Positions 8,060 through 18,302 of a DNA stretch of 64,000 nt are shown piece by piece. Each line of letters starts with the position of its first letter. The first letter of the stretch is position 1. The stretch is from Caldilineaceae bacterium (GTDB lineage Bacteria; Chloroflexota; Anaerolineae; Caldilineales; Caldilineaceae): positions 20,433 to 84,432 of the forward strand of contig JALHQH010000054.1 of assembly GCA_022842065.1 (NCBI GenBank), read 5' to 3'. Under the pieces are notes generated by a model. It saw nothing but the letters and a program-made list of their open reading frames with translations. It had not been told where the DNA came from and searched no databases. A program made the translations under genes and the position numbers.

Positions 8060-9898
8060 TTATTTTTGTATAACCAATGTCTGCTCTGCCATGACAATAT
8101 CAGTATCCGGCCAACTTTTCCACTCGATCAACTGTTGGTATGCACGGCGGTAGAACAGTTGGATTTCGACGGTGGCACCTGCTTGCGTCGGTAGCTGAAA
8201 TTGATAAGTACTTTCGCTGGTGGCTAGGGCCGCGATGCGCGTATCTTCCACCAATTCGATTTCGCGCCAATAAGCACCCGTCGGCACTTCACCCGTCCAC
8301 TTATCGCGCAGGATCTTGGCATAATATTGCCCCGGTCGGTCAGCGTAATTGCCGGCCCACGCCGGCAGCACCGGTCCTGCTGCTAGCGGCAGTTCGTTGC
8401 CGGCCTGATCCGTGGCGGTGACCACCAGGAGCAGATGGCGCAGCGGTGAATCAGTGGGCACGCTGTGGCCAGTTTTATCGTTGGTAATCGCAACTTGGAC
8501 CTGCAATTGCTCACCCGTAACAGTTGCGGTGCCGGTCATGCTCACAGCACTTTGCAAAAACGCTTCATCATTTGTGCCCGGCATCCGGTGATTGCTCACT
8601 TGGTAATGATCGCGCACCTTGCCGCCTTTTTCCGGAAAGACAAAATAATCCAGTTCGCTGCGCGGCATATGGCAATCCTGACAGCTTTGACCGCTCTCTG
8701 GATCGCTATAGGGGCTGGCTAACCATTCGGCATAGGAGCTGTAGATCAGCACCCCACCGGCCACCCGCATATCCGCCACGACGCCCCCCAGGACACCATG
8801 ATGGCAACTGGCACAAAAGGCGCTCTCTTGCTGCAAGGGCAAGTAACTATCGCGTGCATGCTCAAGCTCTGGCCGCACCACATCGTCGATCGGGCCATAG
8901 AAGACATCCTGCCCCGCTTCCGGTCGATGCAAAGTGAGGGAGAGAATGCCCGGCGCGTCCTCATAGGGAGTTTGGGTCACGGGGTCAAGGCGGACATCGC
9001 CGATTTTGTGGCAGAACTCGCACGAAATGCCCTCTTCGGCATCACCATACAGATAGAGCGGGCTGGCCCCCGGTGAAACTTGATCCGAGTAAACCGCCGT
9101 GGTCGAGCTATGACAGCCGGACCAGCTACAGCCATCGCTCGTCGGCATCTTGGCTGCCATCGGCGCATGACAGGTCGCGCAGATCCCAGTCTTGTTGGGC
9201 GTATCAAGCCGAAAGCCAGGGCCATAATAGGGCTGATTCAGATCCGGCGGCGCAATTTTGCCTTCGCTAGTATAGCCGGTCAAGGGGCTCTGTTGCCCGT
9301 TGATATCGGTGCCCTCATACATGTTGATAAAGCGGTAATTTGTCGCGGTTTGCGAATGGGCGTCCTGTTGCCATTCCGTATAGGCTGTGTGGCAGGTGCC
9401 ACAGGCCAGCGAACCTTCGATGCCATCCGCTTCAAACCAGTCATACTCGAAATTGTCGGTGGTATAGATCGGGTGAAGCTGCATGTGGACTGGCGTATCG
9501 ATGGCGGTGACGCGCTGCCAGTTGATGTAATAGCCATCCGCCCACGCCGTGACGGTAAAGACAGCCGCCGCCGGTAGATCAACGAGTGTGAAGGTGCCAT
9601 CGCTGGCGCTAGTGGTCCCCTTTGGATTCAGGTGCAGCCGTACGGTTGCGCCGGCGACGGGGCCAGAATCGTCGATCACCACACCGGTCAGCGTTGTCAG
9701 CGCCCCGCCAGCAGGGACACCTTGCGCCAAAGCGTTCGGCGTGGGCGTGGGCCATTGCACCAAGGTGGGGACAATCGTCGGTGTGCTCGTCAGGTTGACG
9801 GCGGGGACGCGGCCCATCGCCAGGGTAAAGAGTGTCAACAAGATTAGGCCAATCACCGTAACCAGCCAGCCAAATGGTTTGTAAAACGAAAATGCCAT
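8060..9898 (-). CDS. Membrane-anchored multiheme cytochrome c with carboxypeptidase-like regulatory domain
   Basis: A 612-residue exported cytochrome. Residues 11-28 form an N-terminal membrane anchor or signal. A linker and a carboxypeptidase-regulatory-like beta domain (about 68-140) follow. Five CxxCH haem sites are present: CGTCH (166-170), CATCH (240-244), CEFCH (293-297), CASCH (362-366) and CQDCH (406-410). CSWSGCH at 257-263 may be a sixth site with a longer spacer. The C-terminal beta-rich part contains NDKTGHSVPTD (473-483), seen in several multihaem proteins. The ATG at 9898 is used; a longer frame overlaps the upstream permease. It stands between permease C and ATPase F, 7 bp after the permease stop. 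An electron-transfer role is likely; the partner is unknown. Confidence 0.85.
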   Translation of the reverse strand: MAFSFYKPFGWLVTVIGLILLTLFTLAMGRVPAVNLTSTPTIVPTLVQWPTPTPNALAQGVPAGGALTTLTGVVIDDSGPVAGATVRLHLNPKGTTSASDGTFTLVDLPAAAVFTVTAWADGYYINWQRVTAIDTPVHMQLHPIYTTDNFEYDWFEADGIEGSLACGTCHTAYTEWQQDAHSQTATNYRFINMYEGTDINGQQSPLTGYTSEGKIAPPDLNQPYYGPGFRLDTPNKTGICATCHAPMAAKMPTSDGCSWSGCHSSTTAVYSDQVSPGASPLYLYGDAEEGISCEFCHKIGDVRLDPVTQTPYEDAPGILSLTLHRPEAGQDVFYGPIDDVVRPELEHARDSYLPLQQESAFCASCHHGVLGGVVADMRVAGGVLIYSSYAEWLASPYSDPESGQSCQDCHMPRSELDYFVFPEKGGKVRDHYQVSNHRMPGTNDEAFLQSAVSMTGTATVTGEQLQVQVAITNDKTGHSVPTDSPLRHLLLVVTATDQAGNELPLAAGPVLPAWAGNYADRPGQYYAKILRDKWTGEVPTGAYWREIELVEDTRIAALATSESTYQFQLPTQAGATVEIQLFYRRAYQQLIEWKSWPDTDIVMAEQTLVIQK

Positions 9899-9905
9899 AA
9901 GGTTA

Positions 9906-11075
9906 TTAAACGATCGAATACGGGTCTGCCGCATCGCGCAGACCATCACCCAACAAGTTAAAGCCGAGCACGGCGACAATGATAAAGAGCGCCGGGAACA
10001 TGATCCACGGTGTTTCACCCAGGGTACGCAGATTTTGGGCATCTTGCATCAACAGGCCCCAACTGATCAACGGGCGTTGAATGCCTAAGCCCAAAAAGCT
10101 CAGAAACGCCTCGGCCAGAATAATACCGGGAATCGTCAGCGTCAGGACCACAATAATGTGGCTGAGCGTGTTGGGCAGCAGATGCACAAACATAATGCGT
10201 GAATCAGAGGCGCCCATCTCTTTGGCCGCCAACACAAAGTCAGTTTGACGCAGCATCAGCACCTTACTGCGTACTTCGCGGGCCAAGGTCGTCCATGAGA
10301 GCAGCGCGAAGATCAGCGAGATCACCAGGAAGATCTGAAAGGAATCCCAGGTGCGCGGCACAATCGCCACCAACGAGAGCCAGAGGGCCAACTGCGGAAA
10401 GGCGCTGACAAACTCGACAAAGCGCTGAATCGCGTTGTCGATCCAGCCGCCATAATAGCCGGAGATCACTCCGACCATTGAGCCGATAATCACGCTGATA
10501 AAGGTGACAAACAGACTCAAGCTGAGGGAGATGCGGCCTGCTTCACAAGCCTTGCTCCACAGATCCGAGCCATATTGATCGGTACCCAGAATGTAGATGG
10601 CCGCGTCCGGATCATCAACGCCGAACAGATGGCGATCGGTGGGGATAAAGCCCAAGAGCTTATATTCCCAACTGCGCACAAAAAACTGAATGGGAATGGG
10701 ATTGGTCTCATCCATCTCAAAGATCGTCAAAAAGGTGACCGGATCATAAGCCGGTTGGCCCGTCGCCGGGTCAATCTTTTCGGACATCTTATAGATGAAG
10801 GGGCGTAGATGGAAGCGTCCTTCTGCATCAATCCAATGAATTTGCGTCGGCGGGGTCAACGAAATTTGTGAATTATATTGGTTCAGCGGATACGGCGCAA
10901 AAAACTCGGCAAACAGCGACAGCGTCAGCAGCACCAATACCAAGATCCCGCCAACGACCGCCGGCTTACTTTTGCGAAAACGACGCCAGACGAGTTGCCA
11001 ATAACTTTCATTCTTCCCACGCGTGGCACGGTCCTCTTCGACAACTAAAGGCGCTTCGAGCGCTTCCTGAGTCAT
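9906..11075 (-). CDS. Peptide-type ABC transporter permease (DppC family)
   Basis: An inner-membrane channel subunit, 389 aa. It has an N-terminal cytoplasmic segment, a first membrane helix ([20 protein letters not shown], near 37-56), then an extracytoplasmic stretch of about 110 residues that is longer than in E. coli DppC, and then the five-helix BPD_transp_1 core with the EAA-type loop. The ending [12 protein letters not shown] is typical of DppC. It lies between permease B, from which it is separated by a strong stem-loop, and the cytochrome gene. Confidence 0.92.
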   Translation of the reverse strand: MTQEALEAPLVVEEDRATRGKNESYWQLVWRRFRKSKPAVVGGILVLVLLTLSLFAEFFAPYPLNQYNSQISLTPPTQIHWIDAEGRFHLRPFIYKMSEKIDPATGQPAYDPVTFLTIFEMDETNPIPIQFFVRSWEYKLLGFIPTDRHLFGVDDPDAAIYILGTDQYGSDLWSKACEAGRISLSLSLFVTFISVIIGSMVGVISGYYGGWIDNAIQRFVEFVSAFPQLALWLSLVAIVPRTWDSFQIFLVISLIFALLSWTTLAREVRSKVLMLRQTDFVLAAKEMGASDSRIMFVHLLPNTLSHIIVVLTLTIPGIILAEAFLSFLGLGIQRPLISWGLLMQDAQNLRTLGETPWIMFPALFIIVAVLGFNLLGDGLRDAADPYSIV

Positions 11076-11124
11076 GGGTTTAATTCTCCCAATTTATAAC
11101 ATTCAACTGATCAAGCGCAGCTAC

Positions 11125-11188
11125 TTTAGGTCATCTTCACAGATAGGAGCACGATAGTTCGTGCTCCTATCTGTGAAGATGACCTAAA
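11125..11188. repeat. 28-bp perfect stem-loop between the two permease genes
   Basis: Arms 11125-11152 and 11161-11188 match perfectly over 28 bp with an 8-base loop (GATAGTTC). It begins 4 bp after the permease B stop. Inside an operon such a stem would either terminate part of the transcripts or protect an upstream mRNA segment. Confidence 0.8.
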
Positions 11189-11192
11189 AAAA

Positions 11193-12191
11193 TTATGTGT
11201 AACGAATCCGCGGATCCAAAATCGCCAGGAAAATATCGGCCAACAAGTTGCCGAAGACAACCAGCGCCGCCGTCACCAACAGCGCGCCACCAGAGAGATA
11301 GATATCCTGTGAGCGCAGCGCCGTCAACAAGATTGGCCCCAGCGTTGGCAAGCCCAGCACAATCGCTGCTTCCAATTCGCCTTGAATCATGTAGGGCAGG
11401 ACGGTGCCTTGATAGCCAATGATGGGATGCAAGGCATTGGGCACGGCATGGCGATTCATTACCTTGCGCTCTTCCAACCCTTTGGCACGCGCGGTGGTGA
11501 CATATTGGGCATTCATCACGTCGAGCAGGTTGCCACGCATGACGCGCATATTACGCGCCACGCCCCCCAAGCCGGCAATCACGATCACCGGCCAGATATG
11601 TTTCATCAGATCGACAAATTTGGCCCACGACCAATCAGCCACCGCATATTCTGGTGAATAAAAAGAGGTGACATGCTGTTGATCAAAGACGAAGACCAAC
11701 ATATACATGATCACCAGCGCAATAAAAAAGCGCGGGATCGCGGTAAAGATAAAGGCAATAAAGCTCAAAATATTATCCGCCCAGCCATATTGACGGGGCG
11801 CAACATAGATCCCGGCCGCTAACCCGATCACAGTCGATGTTATATGCGCCAACAAGGCCAACATCAACGTTTTGGGCAGCCGATCCAGGATAATCTCACC
11901 GGCATCGCGGCGATAGGCAAAGGAGTAGCCAAATTTGCCCTCGGTGACGATCCCTTTGATCCAGCTGAAAAACTGGATGTAAACCGGCTGATCCAACCCA
12001 TATTGTTGACGGAGCAACTGGGTCATCTCTTCGGCCCGTTCTTCGGTCAGATTGGCCGTTTGAATCAAAAATTGTTTGTAGGTGCTGGCAAAATCACCCG
12101 GTGGCAATTGGATCACAAAAAATGAGGTGGCCGCAATCGCGATAATCAAAAAGAAGGAGATAATCAAGCGCCGTACAATGAAGTTGAACAT
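11193..12191 (-). CDS. Peptide-type ABC transporter permease (DppB family)
   Basis: The other channel subunit, 332 aa. It has the N-terminal helix MFNFIVRRLIISFFLIIAI, an extracytoplasmic loop containing YGLDQPVYIQFFSWI typical of DppB/OppB, then a five-helix core with the conserved ARAKGLEERKVMNRHAVPNAL cytoplasmic loop that docks on the ATPases. It lies directly downstream of the binding-protein gene, from which it is separated by a perfect palindrome. Confidence 0.93.
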   Translation of the reverse strand: MFNFIVRRLIISFFLIIAIAATSFFVIQLPPGDFASTYKQFLIQTANLTEERAEEMTQLLRQQYGLDQPVYIQFFSWIKGIVTEGKFGYSFAYRRDAGEIILDRLPKTLMLALLAHITSTVIGLAAGIYVAPRQYGWADNILSFIAFIFTAIPRFFIALVIMYMLVFVFDQQHVTSFYSPEYAVADWSWAKFVDLMKHIWPVIVIAGLGGVARNMRVMRGNLLDVMNAQYVTTARAKGLEERKVMNRHAVPNALHPIIGYQGTVLPYMIQGELEAAIVLGLPTLGPILLTALRSQDIYLSGGALLVTAALVVFGNLLADIFLAILDPRIRYT

Positions 12192-12211
12192 GGCATGGAC
12201 CTTATTATTTC

Positions 12212-12260
12212 AATAATTAATGGAAAACAATTAATTATTAATTGTTTTCCATTAATTATT
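12212..12260. repeat. 24-bp near-perfect palindrome between binding protein and permease B
   Basis: Arms 12212-12235 and 12237-12260 are fully complementary around a single central base. They are AT-rich (AATAATTAATGGAAAACAAT...), unlike the GC-rich palindromes elsewhere. It lies 8 bp after the binding-protein stop, where partial termination or mRNA protection would raise binding-protein levels over permease. Confidence 0.8.
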
Positions 12261-12268
12261 ACCTAGCG

Positions 12269-14494
12269 TTATTCAGTCGCCGCGTAAACCGGCAAGGTCT
12301 CGGGGCGGACCTGCTGCTTGTGTTCTTCTGCTGGTGTCCAGAGGATTTCCGACATAATCGCGTCTTCAACCCACTGGTACTGGCGGGGCGGCAGGCCACT
12401 GGGGATGTTCAGGAAGCGTTTAGCCACGGCCAAGCCCTTGCGCCCGACAATCGTGCCGATGGCATAGTTATGCGAGGTCCAAACGTAGTTCCAGTGATTG
12501 ATCAGCTCTTTGCGCTCAGCTGGATCAGTTGAGGTGCAATAGGCGGTGATCGTATCGGCCAGATCCTGTTCCCAGTCGCGCAAGACACGGTCGCCTTCGC
12601 CCTTACGATTCCAGTTTGGGGTCAGGTTGGTCAGTGGCGCATAGTTGTTGCAGTTGGTAAAGATCAACGAATTGGTATCATTGCGGCTGATCTTCATGTC
12701 CCATTCACCGTTGGAATTGTTTTCGGTGTGGGCCTGGCTGTTCAGCGGCCGTGAATTGATCTTGAGGCCAACCCCTTCGAGCATGATCACAATCTGATCA
12801 CCGATTGCACGGCTCTCCGCTTGATCTTCCGAAGTGAAGAGGCTCAGCACAATGTCCTGGCCGGCACCTGGGCCATCGGCCGGGAAGTTACGGATGCCAT
12901 TGCCATCGGTGTCTTCCAGACCTAACTCGTCGAGGAGGGCGTTCGAGCGATCGACATCAAAGGCATAGTAGACGACCGAGGCCGGATCAAATTCTGGGCT
13001 ACCGGGGGCCATACCACCAGCCCACGCCCGCAAGAGCGGGCCACGGACCAGCGACTGCGCAATGCCGTCGCGATCCAACGCATGGCTGACGGCCTGACGG
13101 AAAGCATCTTCGCGGAAGAGGGCACGCACGGCAGTGTCGCGATCATCCTTGATGCCCAAGCCTTCAGCTTGATTGAGGGAGAGTTCAAAGGTCAGATCCT
13201 CAGGACCCCAGCTCATGCGGAATTCGGCATCGGGCTCGGCCGCGCGGCGGAGGGTGTCCACATACTCGCTAGAGGGGTTTTCAACATTGGTGTGGTCACA
13301 GCCACCGGCCAACGTACAGAGGGTGCGACCAACGCCGCTTGGGCCCTTCTGGTAGACTGCTTCGTCAATGTAGGGCAGTTGATTGCCGGCTTCATCGACC
13401 ATCCAGAAGTAGGGATTGCGGCGCATGATCAGCAGTTCGTCGGTCTTGTACTCAACCGGTACCCAAGGGCCCATGGTGGCAACCGGTAATTTGTCTGCCG
13501 GTAGGGCATCCTGGAAGGACTTGTAGTCCATCGTCGTGTCATACTTGGGATGGAGATCCTTCAGTTGGTGCGCCGGTGAGACGTTGAAATCACCCTCATC
13601 CATCACGTAGAAGAGGTGGAGTGGATTCGGCGTGGCAAAGGTCCAGCGGATGGTGTAATCATCGACCTTTTCCAGCACGGAAGGCTGACCGTCGAGGTTA
13701 AAGGCATCACCCTTGACACCGTTGCGCAAGACCTGGGGGTCATTGATCAGATCTTCCCAGGTGAAGATGACATCGTCAGCCGTGAAAGGCATGCCATCCG
13801 ACCACTTCGCCCCTTCGATCAGGTTCATGGTCAGTTGCAAGCCATCTTCGCTCCATTCCCAGCTCTTGGCCAGGTTGGGGAAGGGTTCGAGATCTTGATC
13901 AGAGCGCCACAGCGGGCCGGTCTTGACCAGCGCTTGGTAGTTGAAGGTCATCGCTTCAATCCCAAACCAACCGGAGGTAACACCCGCGCCATTATTCCAG
14001 CCGGCGGTCGGGCAGGCCGAGAAGTCACGCCAGACATCGCCATAAGTCCCAATGCCGTCGGGCATGGCACTGGTGAGGACGACTTTGGGTTCAGCCGGCA
14101 GCCGTTCGGCGACGGGCGGCAGGTCGCCCGCATCAACCAACGCTGTCACCCATTCCGGCTCGTGGTATTCCGGCAGCGCCTTATAGGTAACGATCTGGTC
14201 AATGGACATCTTCTCGACATCTGCGCCGCCCAGGTCCAACTCCGGTGGCAGTGGATAAGGGATGGCATCCGCCGGCATTTCGCCATAAGCGCCCGCCGTG
14301 GTGGCGGCTGCTTCTTCGGCTGGGGCGGCTTCAGCTGCGGCTTCATCAGCGGCTTCTTCGGTGGGAGCAGCGGCTTCTTCGGCGGGTGCAGCAGCTTCTT
14401 CGGCAGGCGCAGCAGCGGGTTGTCCACCGCCACAGGCTGCCACTATCAGAAGCAACGCAACCAGCGAGAATATCGCTAACAATCTGGTTCGCAT
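12269..14494 (-). CDS. Peptide-type ABC transporter substrate-binding lipoprotein (SBP_bac_5)
   Basis: An extracytoplasmic solute receptor, 741 aa. The ATG at 14494 has a GGAGGA ribosome site; the longer frame is rejected. A signal peptide with lipobox LIVAAC (Cys near 20) shows it is a lipoprotein. A low-complexity Ala/Glu/Pro linker (repeats of EEAAAP, about 25-70) leads to the family 5 binding domain, with motifs such as FTFEDL-type 'PFTADDVIFTWEDL' and 'AFRQAVSHALDRDGIAQ'. It is longer than E. coli DppA (about 535 aa), as is common in Chloroflexota. It is the receptor for the permease pair just downstream. Substrate may be a peptide or, given the GH4 gene in the operon, an oligosaccharide. 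Confidence 0.92.
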   Translation of the reverse strand: MRTRLLAIFSLVALLLIVAACGGGQPAAAPAEEAAAPAEEAAAPTEEAADEAAAEAAPAEEAAATTAGAYGEMPADAIPYPLPPELDLGGADVEKMSIDQIVTYKALPEYHEPEWVTALVDAGDLPPVAERLPAEPKVVLTSAMPDGIGTYGDVWRDFSACPTAGWNNGAGVTSGWFGIEAMTFNYQALVKTGPLWRSDQDLEPFPNLAKSWEWSEDGLQLTMNLIEGAKWSDGMPFTADDVIFTWEDLINDPQVLRNGVKGDAFNLDGQPSVLEKVDDYTIRWTFATPNPLHLFYVMDEGDFNVSPAHQLKDLHPKYDTTMDYKSFQDALPADKLPVATMGPWVPVEYKTDELLIMRRNPYFWMVDEAGNQLPYIDEAVYQKGPSGVGRTLCTLAGGCDHTNVENPSSEYVDTLRRAAEPDAEFRMSWGPEDLTFELSLNQAEGLGIKDDRDTAVRALFREDAFRQAVSHALDRDGIAQSLVRGPLLRAWAGGMAPGSPEFDPASVVYYAFDVDRSNALLDELGLEDTDGNGIRNFPADGPGAGQDIVLSLFTSEDQAESRAIGDQIVIMLEGVGLKINSRPLNSQAHTENNSNGEWDMKISRNDTNSLIFTNCNNYAPLTNLTPNWNRKGEGDRVLRDWEQDLADTITAYCTSTDPAERKELINHWNYVWTSHNYAIGTIVGRKGLAVAKRFLNIPSGLPPRQYQWVEDAIMSEILWTPAEEHKQQVRPETLPVYAATE

Positions 14495-14587
14495 GTTTCC
14501 TCCATTGAATATAACTGTAAAAGACAAAAAGGAGAGTAATTTATTTCTGAAACGGGGAAAAGGATTGCCCCGTGCCATTCATGTAAG

Positions 14588-15319
14588 TTACAACAACCCG
14601 GCCGCACGCAGCTGTTCTTCCAGGGCCTTGACACGGGTTTCGGCTTGTTCGGCCCGGGTTTCGGCTTGCTCTGCCCGCTGTTCCACTTCGTCAATTTCTA
14701 GTAATGCTTCCAACGCCCGCTGTTCGGCTTGCTCCAAACGCTGACTTAATTCAACAAAGGAGAGGAAGCGACTGCCGTCAGGATTATAGAGTTCCAGTTC
14801 CAGCCCTGCCAGTACAAAGCGAATGCCAAGACGCGGGCTGTGCCAATTGTTCATGGCGGCAATTTCGACTAATGCGCCTTGCTCATTGCGCAACCAGCCT
14901 AGCAGACGACCACGCGCCGGGTCATAGAGATAATACTCTTCTACGCCGTATTGGTCATAAAAAGTAAACTTTTCAGCCATTTCCTGTTTACGGTTACCCG
15001 GCGAGAGAATTTCAAAGACCACTTGCGGGGCAATGCCACCTTCCAACCATTGTAGGTAAGAACCACGCTTCCCTTTCGGCCGCCCCAATGCAACCATCAC
15101 ATCCGGTGCCATCCGAATTGTGTTGTCGCCTTCCACCGGATACCAAAGCAGATCACCGGCCACAAAGACCTGTGGATCATCGGCAAACAAAGTTTCCAAA
15201 TTACCCGCAATGGTGGTCAACAGATGAAACTGTTCGGTGTTGTTTGCCATCGGCAACCCATCACGCTCCGGATAAGTAATGGTTGACTTGGCGGGATTAA
15301 GTAAATTTGTTTTGGTCAT
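14588..15319 (-). CDS. Uma2 family (DUF820) putative endonuclease with coiled-coil tail
   Basis: A predicted restriction-fold (PD-(D/E)XK) nuclease of the Uma2/DUF820 family, 243 aa from the ATG at 15319. The core shows APDVMVALG and VFEILSPGNR, the Asp and Glu positions of the active site, followed by YDQYGVEEYYLYDP. The C-terminal 55 residues are a predicted coiled coil of repeated EQAE/ETRAEQAE units. Uma2 genes are scattered in many copies in Chloroflexota and cyanobacteria, and their role is unknown. This one sits between ATPase D and the binding protein of an ABC operon on the same strand, so it is an unusual passenger. Confidence 0.85.
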   Translation of the reverse strand: MTKTNLLNPAKSTITYPERDGLPMANNTEQFHLLTTIAGNLETLFADDPQVFVAGDLLWYPVEGDNTIRMAPDVMVALGRPKGKRGSYLQWLEGGIAPQVVFEILSPGNRKQEMAEKFTFYDQYGVEEYYLYDPARGRLLGWLRNEQGALVEIAAMNNWHSPRLGIRFVLAGLELELYNPDGSRFLSFVELSQRLEQAEQRALEALLEIDEVEQRAEQAETRAEQAETRVKALEEQLRAAGLL

Positions 15320-15405
15320 AGCGATTTTGGGTCCTGAGTCGCGTAGTCGTATCGTCGCGTAGTCACTTGGTCTGTCGCGCAAGAGTACGCAACCGCACGA
15401 CTCAC

Positions 15406-16464
<1,059 letters not shown>

Positions 16465-17003
16465 CGCTCACTCTTGGTGTACTATCGTGCGATTGCTTTG
16501 AAAATGGTATTTTGACTTCAGTTACCAGCCCACAAAGCTACTGTTTTCAAACAGTGCACATTTTATTTTGATGTACCATGTACATCGCTCGGCCAGCAAA
16601 CGACTGATGGCCCTGATCCGCTAGGCGCGAAGGTAGTACTTGGATCATCTACAAATTACCTCTTGCGCTAAGGAAGCAGGAGTAGACTGTATACACGCGC
16701 ATTAGGGCTGCACAGGCGATGCTGTGTTGTTTATGTGTTGGACAATGGTAAGGGCAACTCATTTGACGCAGGGTGTTTTCGTACAAATGAGGGAGTGCAA
16801 TTAGTTTACCGCATACGATTGCAGGCTGTCAACTTTGGGGAATGGGTAACTGGGGGTGAGAGTAAGGTGGGGGGGTAAATCAGTAGATAAGTAGATCAGT
16901 AAATCAGTACATCGGTACAGCTTCATCTGTTACTTATCTACCGATTTACTGATCTACCGATTTACCGATTTACCGATTTACCTATCTACTTCCCCACCTC
17001 CCC
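16465..17003. other. Non-coding region upstream of the ABC operon
   Basis: About 540 bp without a credible gene. It should hold the promoter for the - strand ABC operon; no clear -35/-10 pair was singled out. Its left part is a moderately AT-rich unique sequence, and its right part is the GATTTACC repeat element. Confidence 0.6.
16866..17000. repeat. GATTTACC/GGTAAATC repeat-rich inverted element
   Basis: The left part reads TAAATCAGTAGATAAGTAGA with further variants. The right part (about 16940-16990) has four close copies of CCGATTTA alternating with TCTACC. The two halves are imperfectly complementary and end in GGTGGG/CCCACC. A short relative (GATCGGTAAATCGGTAGAT) occurs at 63422-63440 after the adaptor gene. 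No initiator or phage gene is adjacent. Confidence 0.6.
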
Positions 17004-18269
17004 CTAAATATCCAGACTATCGTTAATCTCACGCTGGTAGGCGTCCAGCTCTTCGTTGAGTACTTCGTCCAAGGTGACCAGGCGGCCGGCGACGCCGGAT
17101 TCGAGCATGGAGTAGGAGACGGCGACGGAACGGGTGCCTTGGTAGAGATCGACTTCAACGGGGCGTTTGCCTTGGATACCCAAGCCGAAGTCGGCATACT
17201 CGACGGCGATTAGCTTACGGTCGGTATACTCAAACGGAAATTCGTAGCGCCAGAGGCGGTCGCCGCCAAAGAGCGCGGCGGTGGCCTCATCCAGATGGAA
17301 ATCGGGCACCAGGTCGAGGACGCGGCCATCATCCAGCGTTTCGTGGCCGCGGCGATGGAGCACGAGATGCCCGCCACTGCGGTCGTTGGGCATATCCATG
17401 GAGCCGAGCGAGCCGTGGATTTCGCGACACCAGATGCCTTTGCCGTGACCGGCGTGGTTCTCAATGTATTGCCCCACCGCGCCACTGGCAAAGTTGACCG
17501 TGGCATAGGTGGCATCTTCGGCAGTTGCTTCAAAATCGGCCGGCATCGCACGCTGGAACTTGGCATAGATCGGGTTGGGTGCCGACTGTGGGGTTTCACC
17601 GGCCCCGGCGGGGTTGTGACGGATCTTTTCGTAGAGCCGCGTCTGGGCGTAAATACTTTCAATCGGCCCCATGAAATATTCCATAATGTCGGCAAAGTGG
17701 ACACCCACATCGAGCAGCACGCCGCTCTGGTCCTTCTGGTGGCGCCAGACCGAGATCAACATCATGTTGCCCATTGCGCCGACGGTATTGTGGATCATAA
17801 AACGGGGTGTGCCGATGATGCCCGCATCGAGCAATGCCTTGGCCAGCCGGTTGACCGGGTCGCGGCGATAGTTCTCGGCCACGCTCATCACCAACCCCTT
17901 GTCGGCGGCGGCCTTGCGCATAATGTTGGAGGCCTTGACTGTGAGGCCAACCGGCTTTTCGCACATGGCGTGCAACCCGTGATGGATCGCCTGGGTCACG
18001 AGTGAATGGTGAAAGCGGGGCGTCGTCGTGATATCCACCGCCTGCACGCCCAGCGCGGTCAATTCCTCCATCTTGGCGACCACGGTGGGTCGCGTGCCGA
18101 AGTGCTCCACGGCTTGGTCGGCCAGCGACTCGGCATTATCGGTGACGGGGTCACAGGCCCCGACTAATTCGAAGGGGGAGAGGCCGGCGCGGAAAAGTTC
18201 GGCCAGCCCATACATGTGACGGTGGCCCATCCCACCACAGCCGACGATGGCTAAGGGAATTTTGGACAT
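17004..18269 (-). CDS. Gfo/Idh/MocA family oxidoreductase
   Basis: An NAD(P)-dependent sugar or inositol dehydrogenase-like enzyme, 421 aa. It has the Rossmann loop GCGGMGHRH (10-18) and the catalytic-lysine motif CEKPVG (103-108), followed by the GFO_IDH_MocA_C alpha/beta domain. The tail is about 60 residues longer than in minimal members. It pairs with a second dehydrogenase gene 33 bp upstream, suggesting a two-gene unit, perhaps sequential oxidation or epimerisation of one sugar. The substrate cannot be read from sequence. Confidence 0.9.
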   Translation of the reverse strand: MSKIPLAIVGCGGMGHRHMYGLAELFRAGLSPFELVGACDPVTDNAESLADQAVEHFGTRPTVVAKMEELTALGVQAVDITTTPRFHHSLVTQAIHHGLHAMCEKPVGLTVKASNIMRKAAADKGLVMSVAENYRRDPVNRLAKALLDAGIIGTPRFMIHNTVGAMGNMMLISVWRHQKDQSGVLLDVGVHFADIMEYFMGPIESIYAQTRLYEKIRHNPAGAGETPQSAPNPIYAKFQRAMPADFEATAEDATYATVNFASGAVGQYIENHAGHGKGIWCREIHGSLGSMDMPNDRSGGHLVLHRRGHETLDDGRVLDLVPDFHLDEATAALFGGDRLWRYEFPFEYTDRKLIAVEYADFGLGIQGKRPVEVDLYQGTRSVAVSYSMLESGVAGRLVTLDEVLNEELDAYQREINDSLDI

Positions 18270-18302
18270 TGGTTCCTTCTTTCTTTGATAAATATATTTT
18301 GG

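Noticed and set aside
13616..14479. Open frame of 287 codons on the + strand opposite the binding-protein gene
   Set aside because: It is antisense to a strongly supported lipoprotein gene, has no ribosome site and encodes a low-complexity Gly/Phe/Ser end created by the Ala/Glu linker.
16866..17000. Iteron-like repeats as a replication origin
   Set aside because: No replication initiator, DnaA box cluster or partition gene is nearby.
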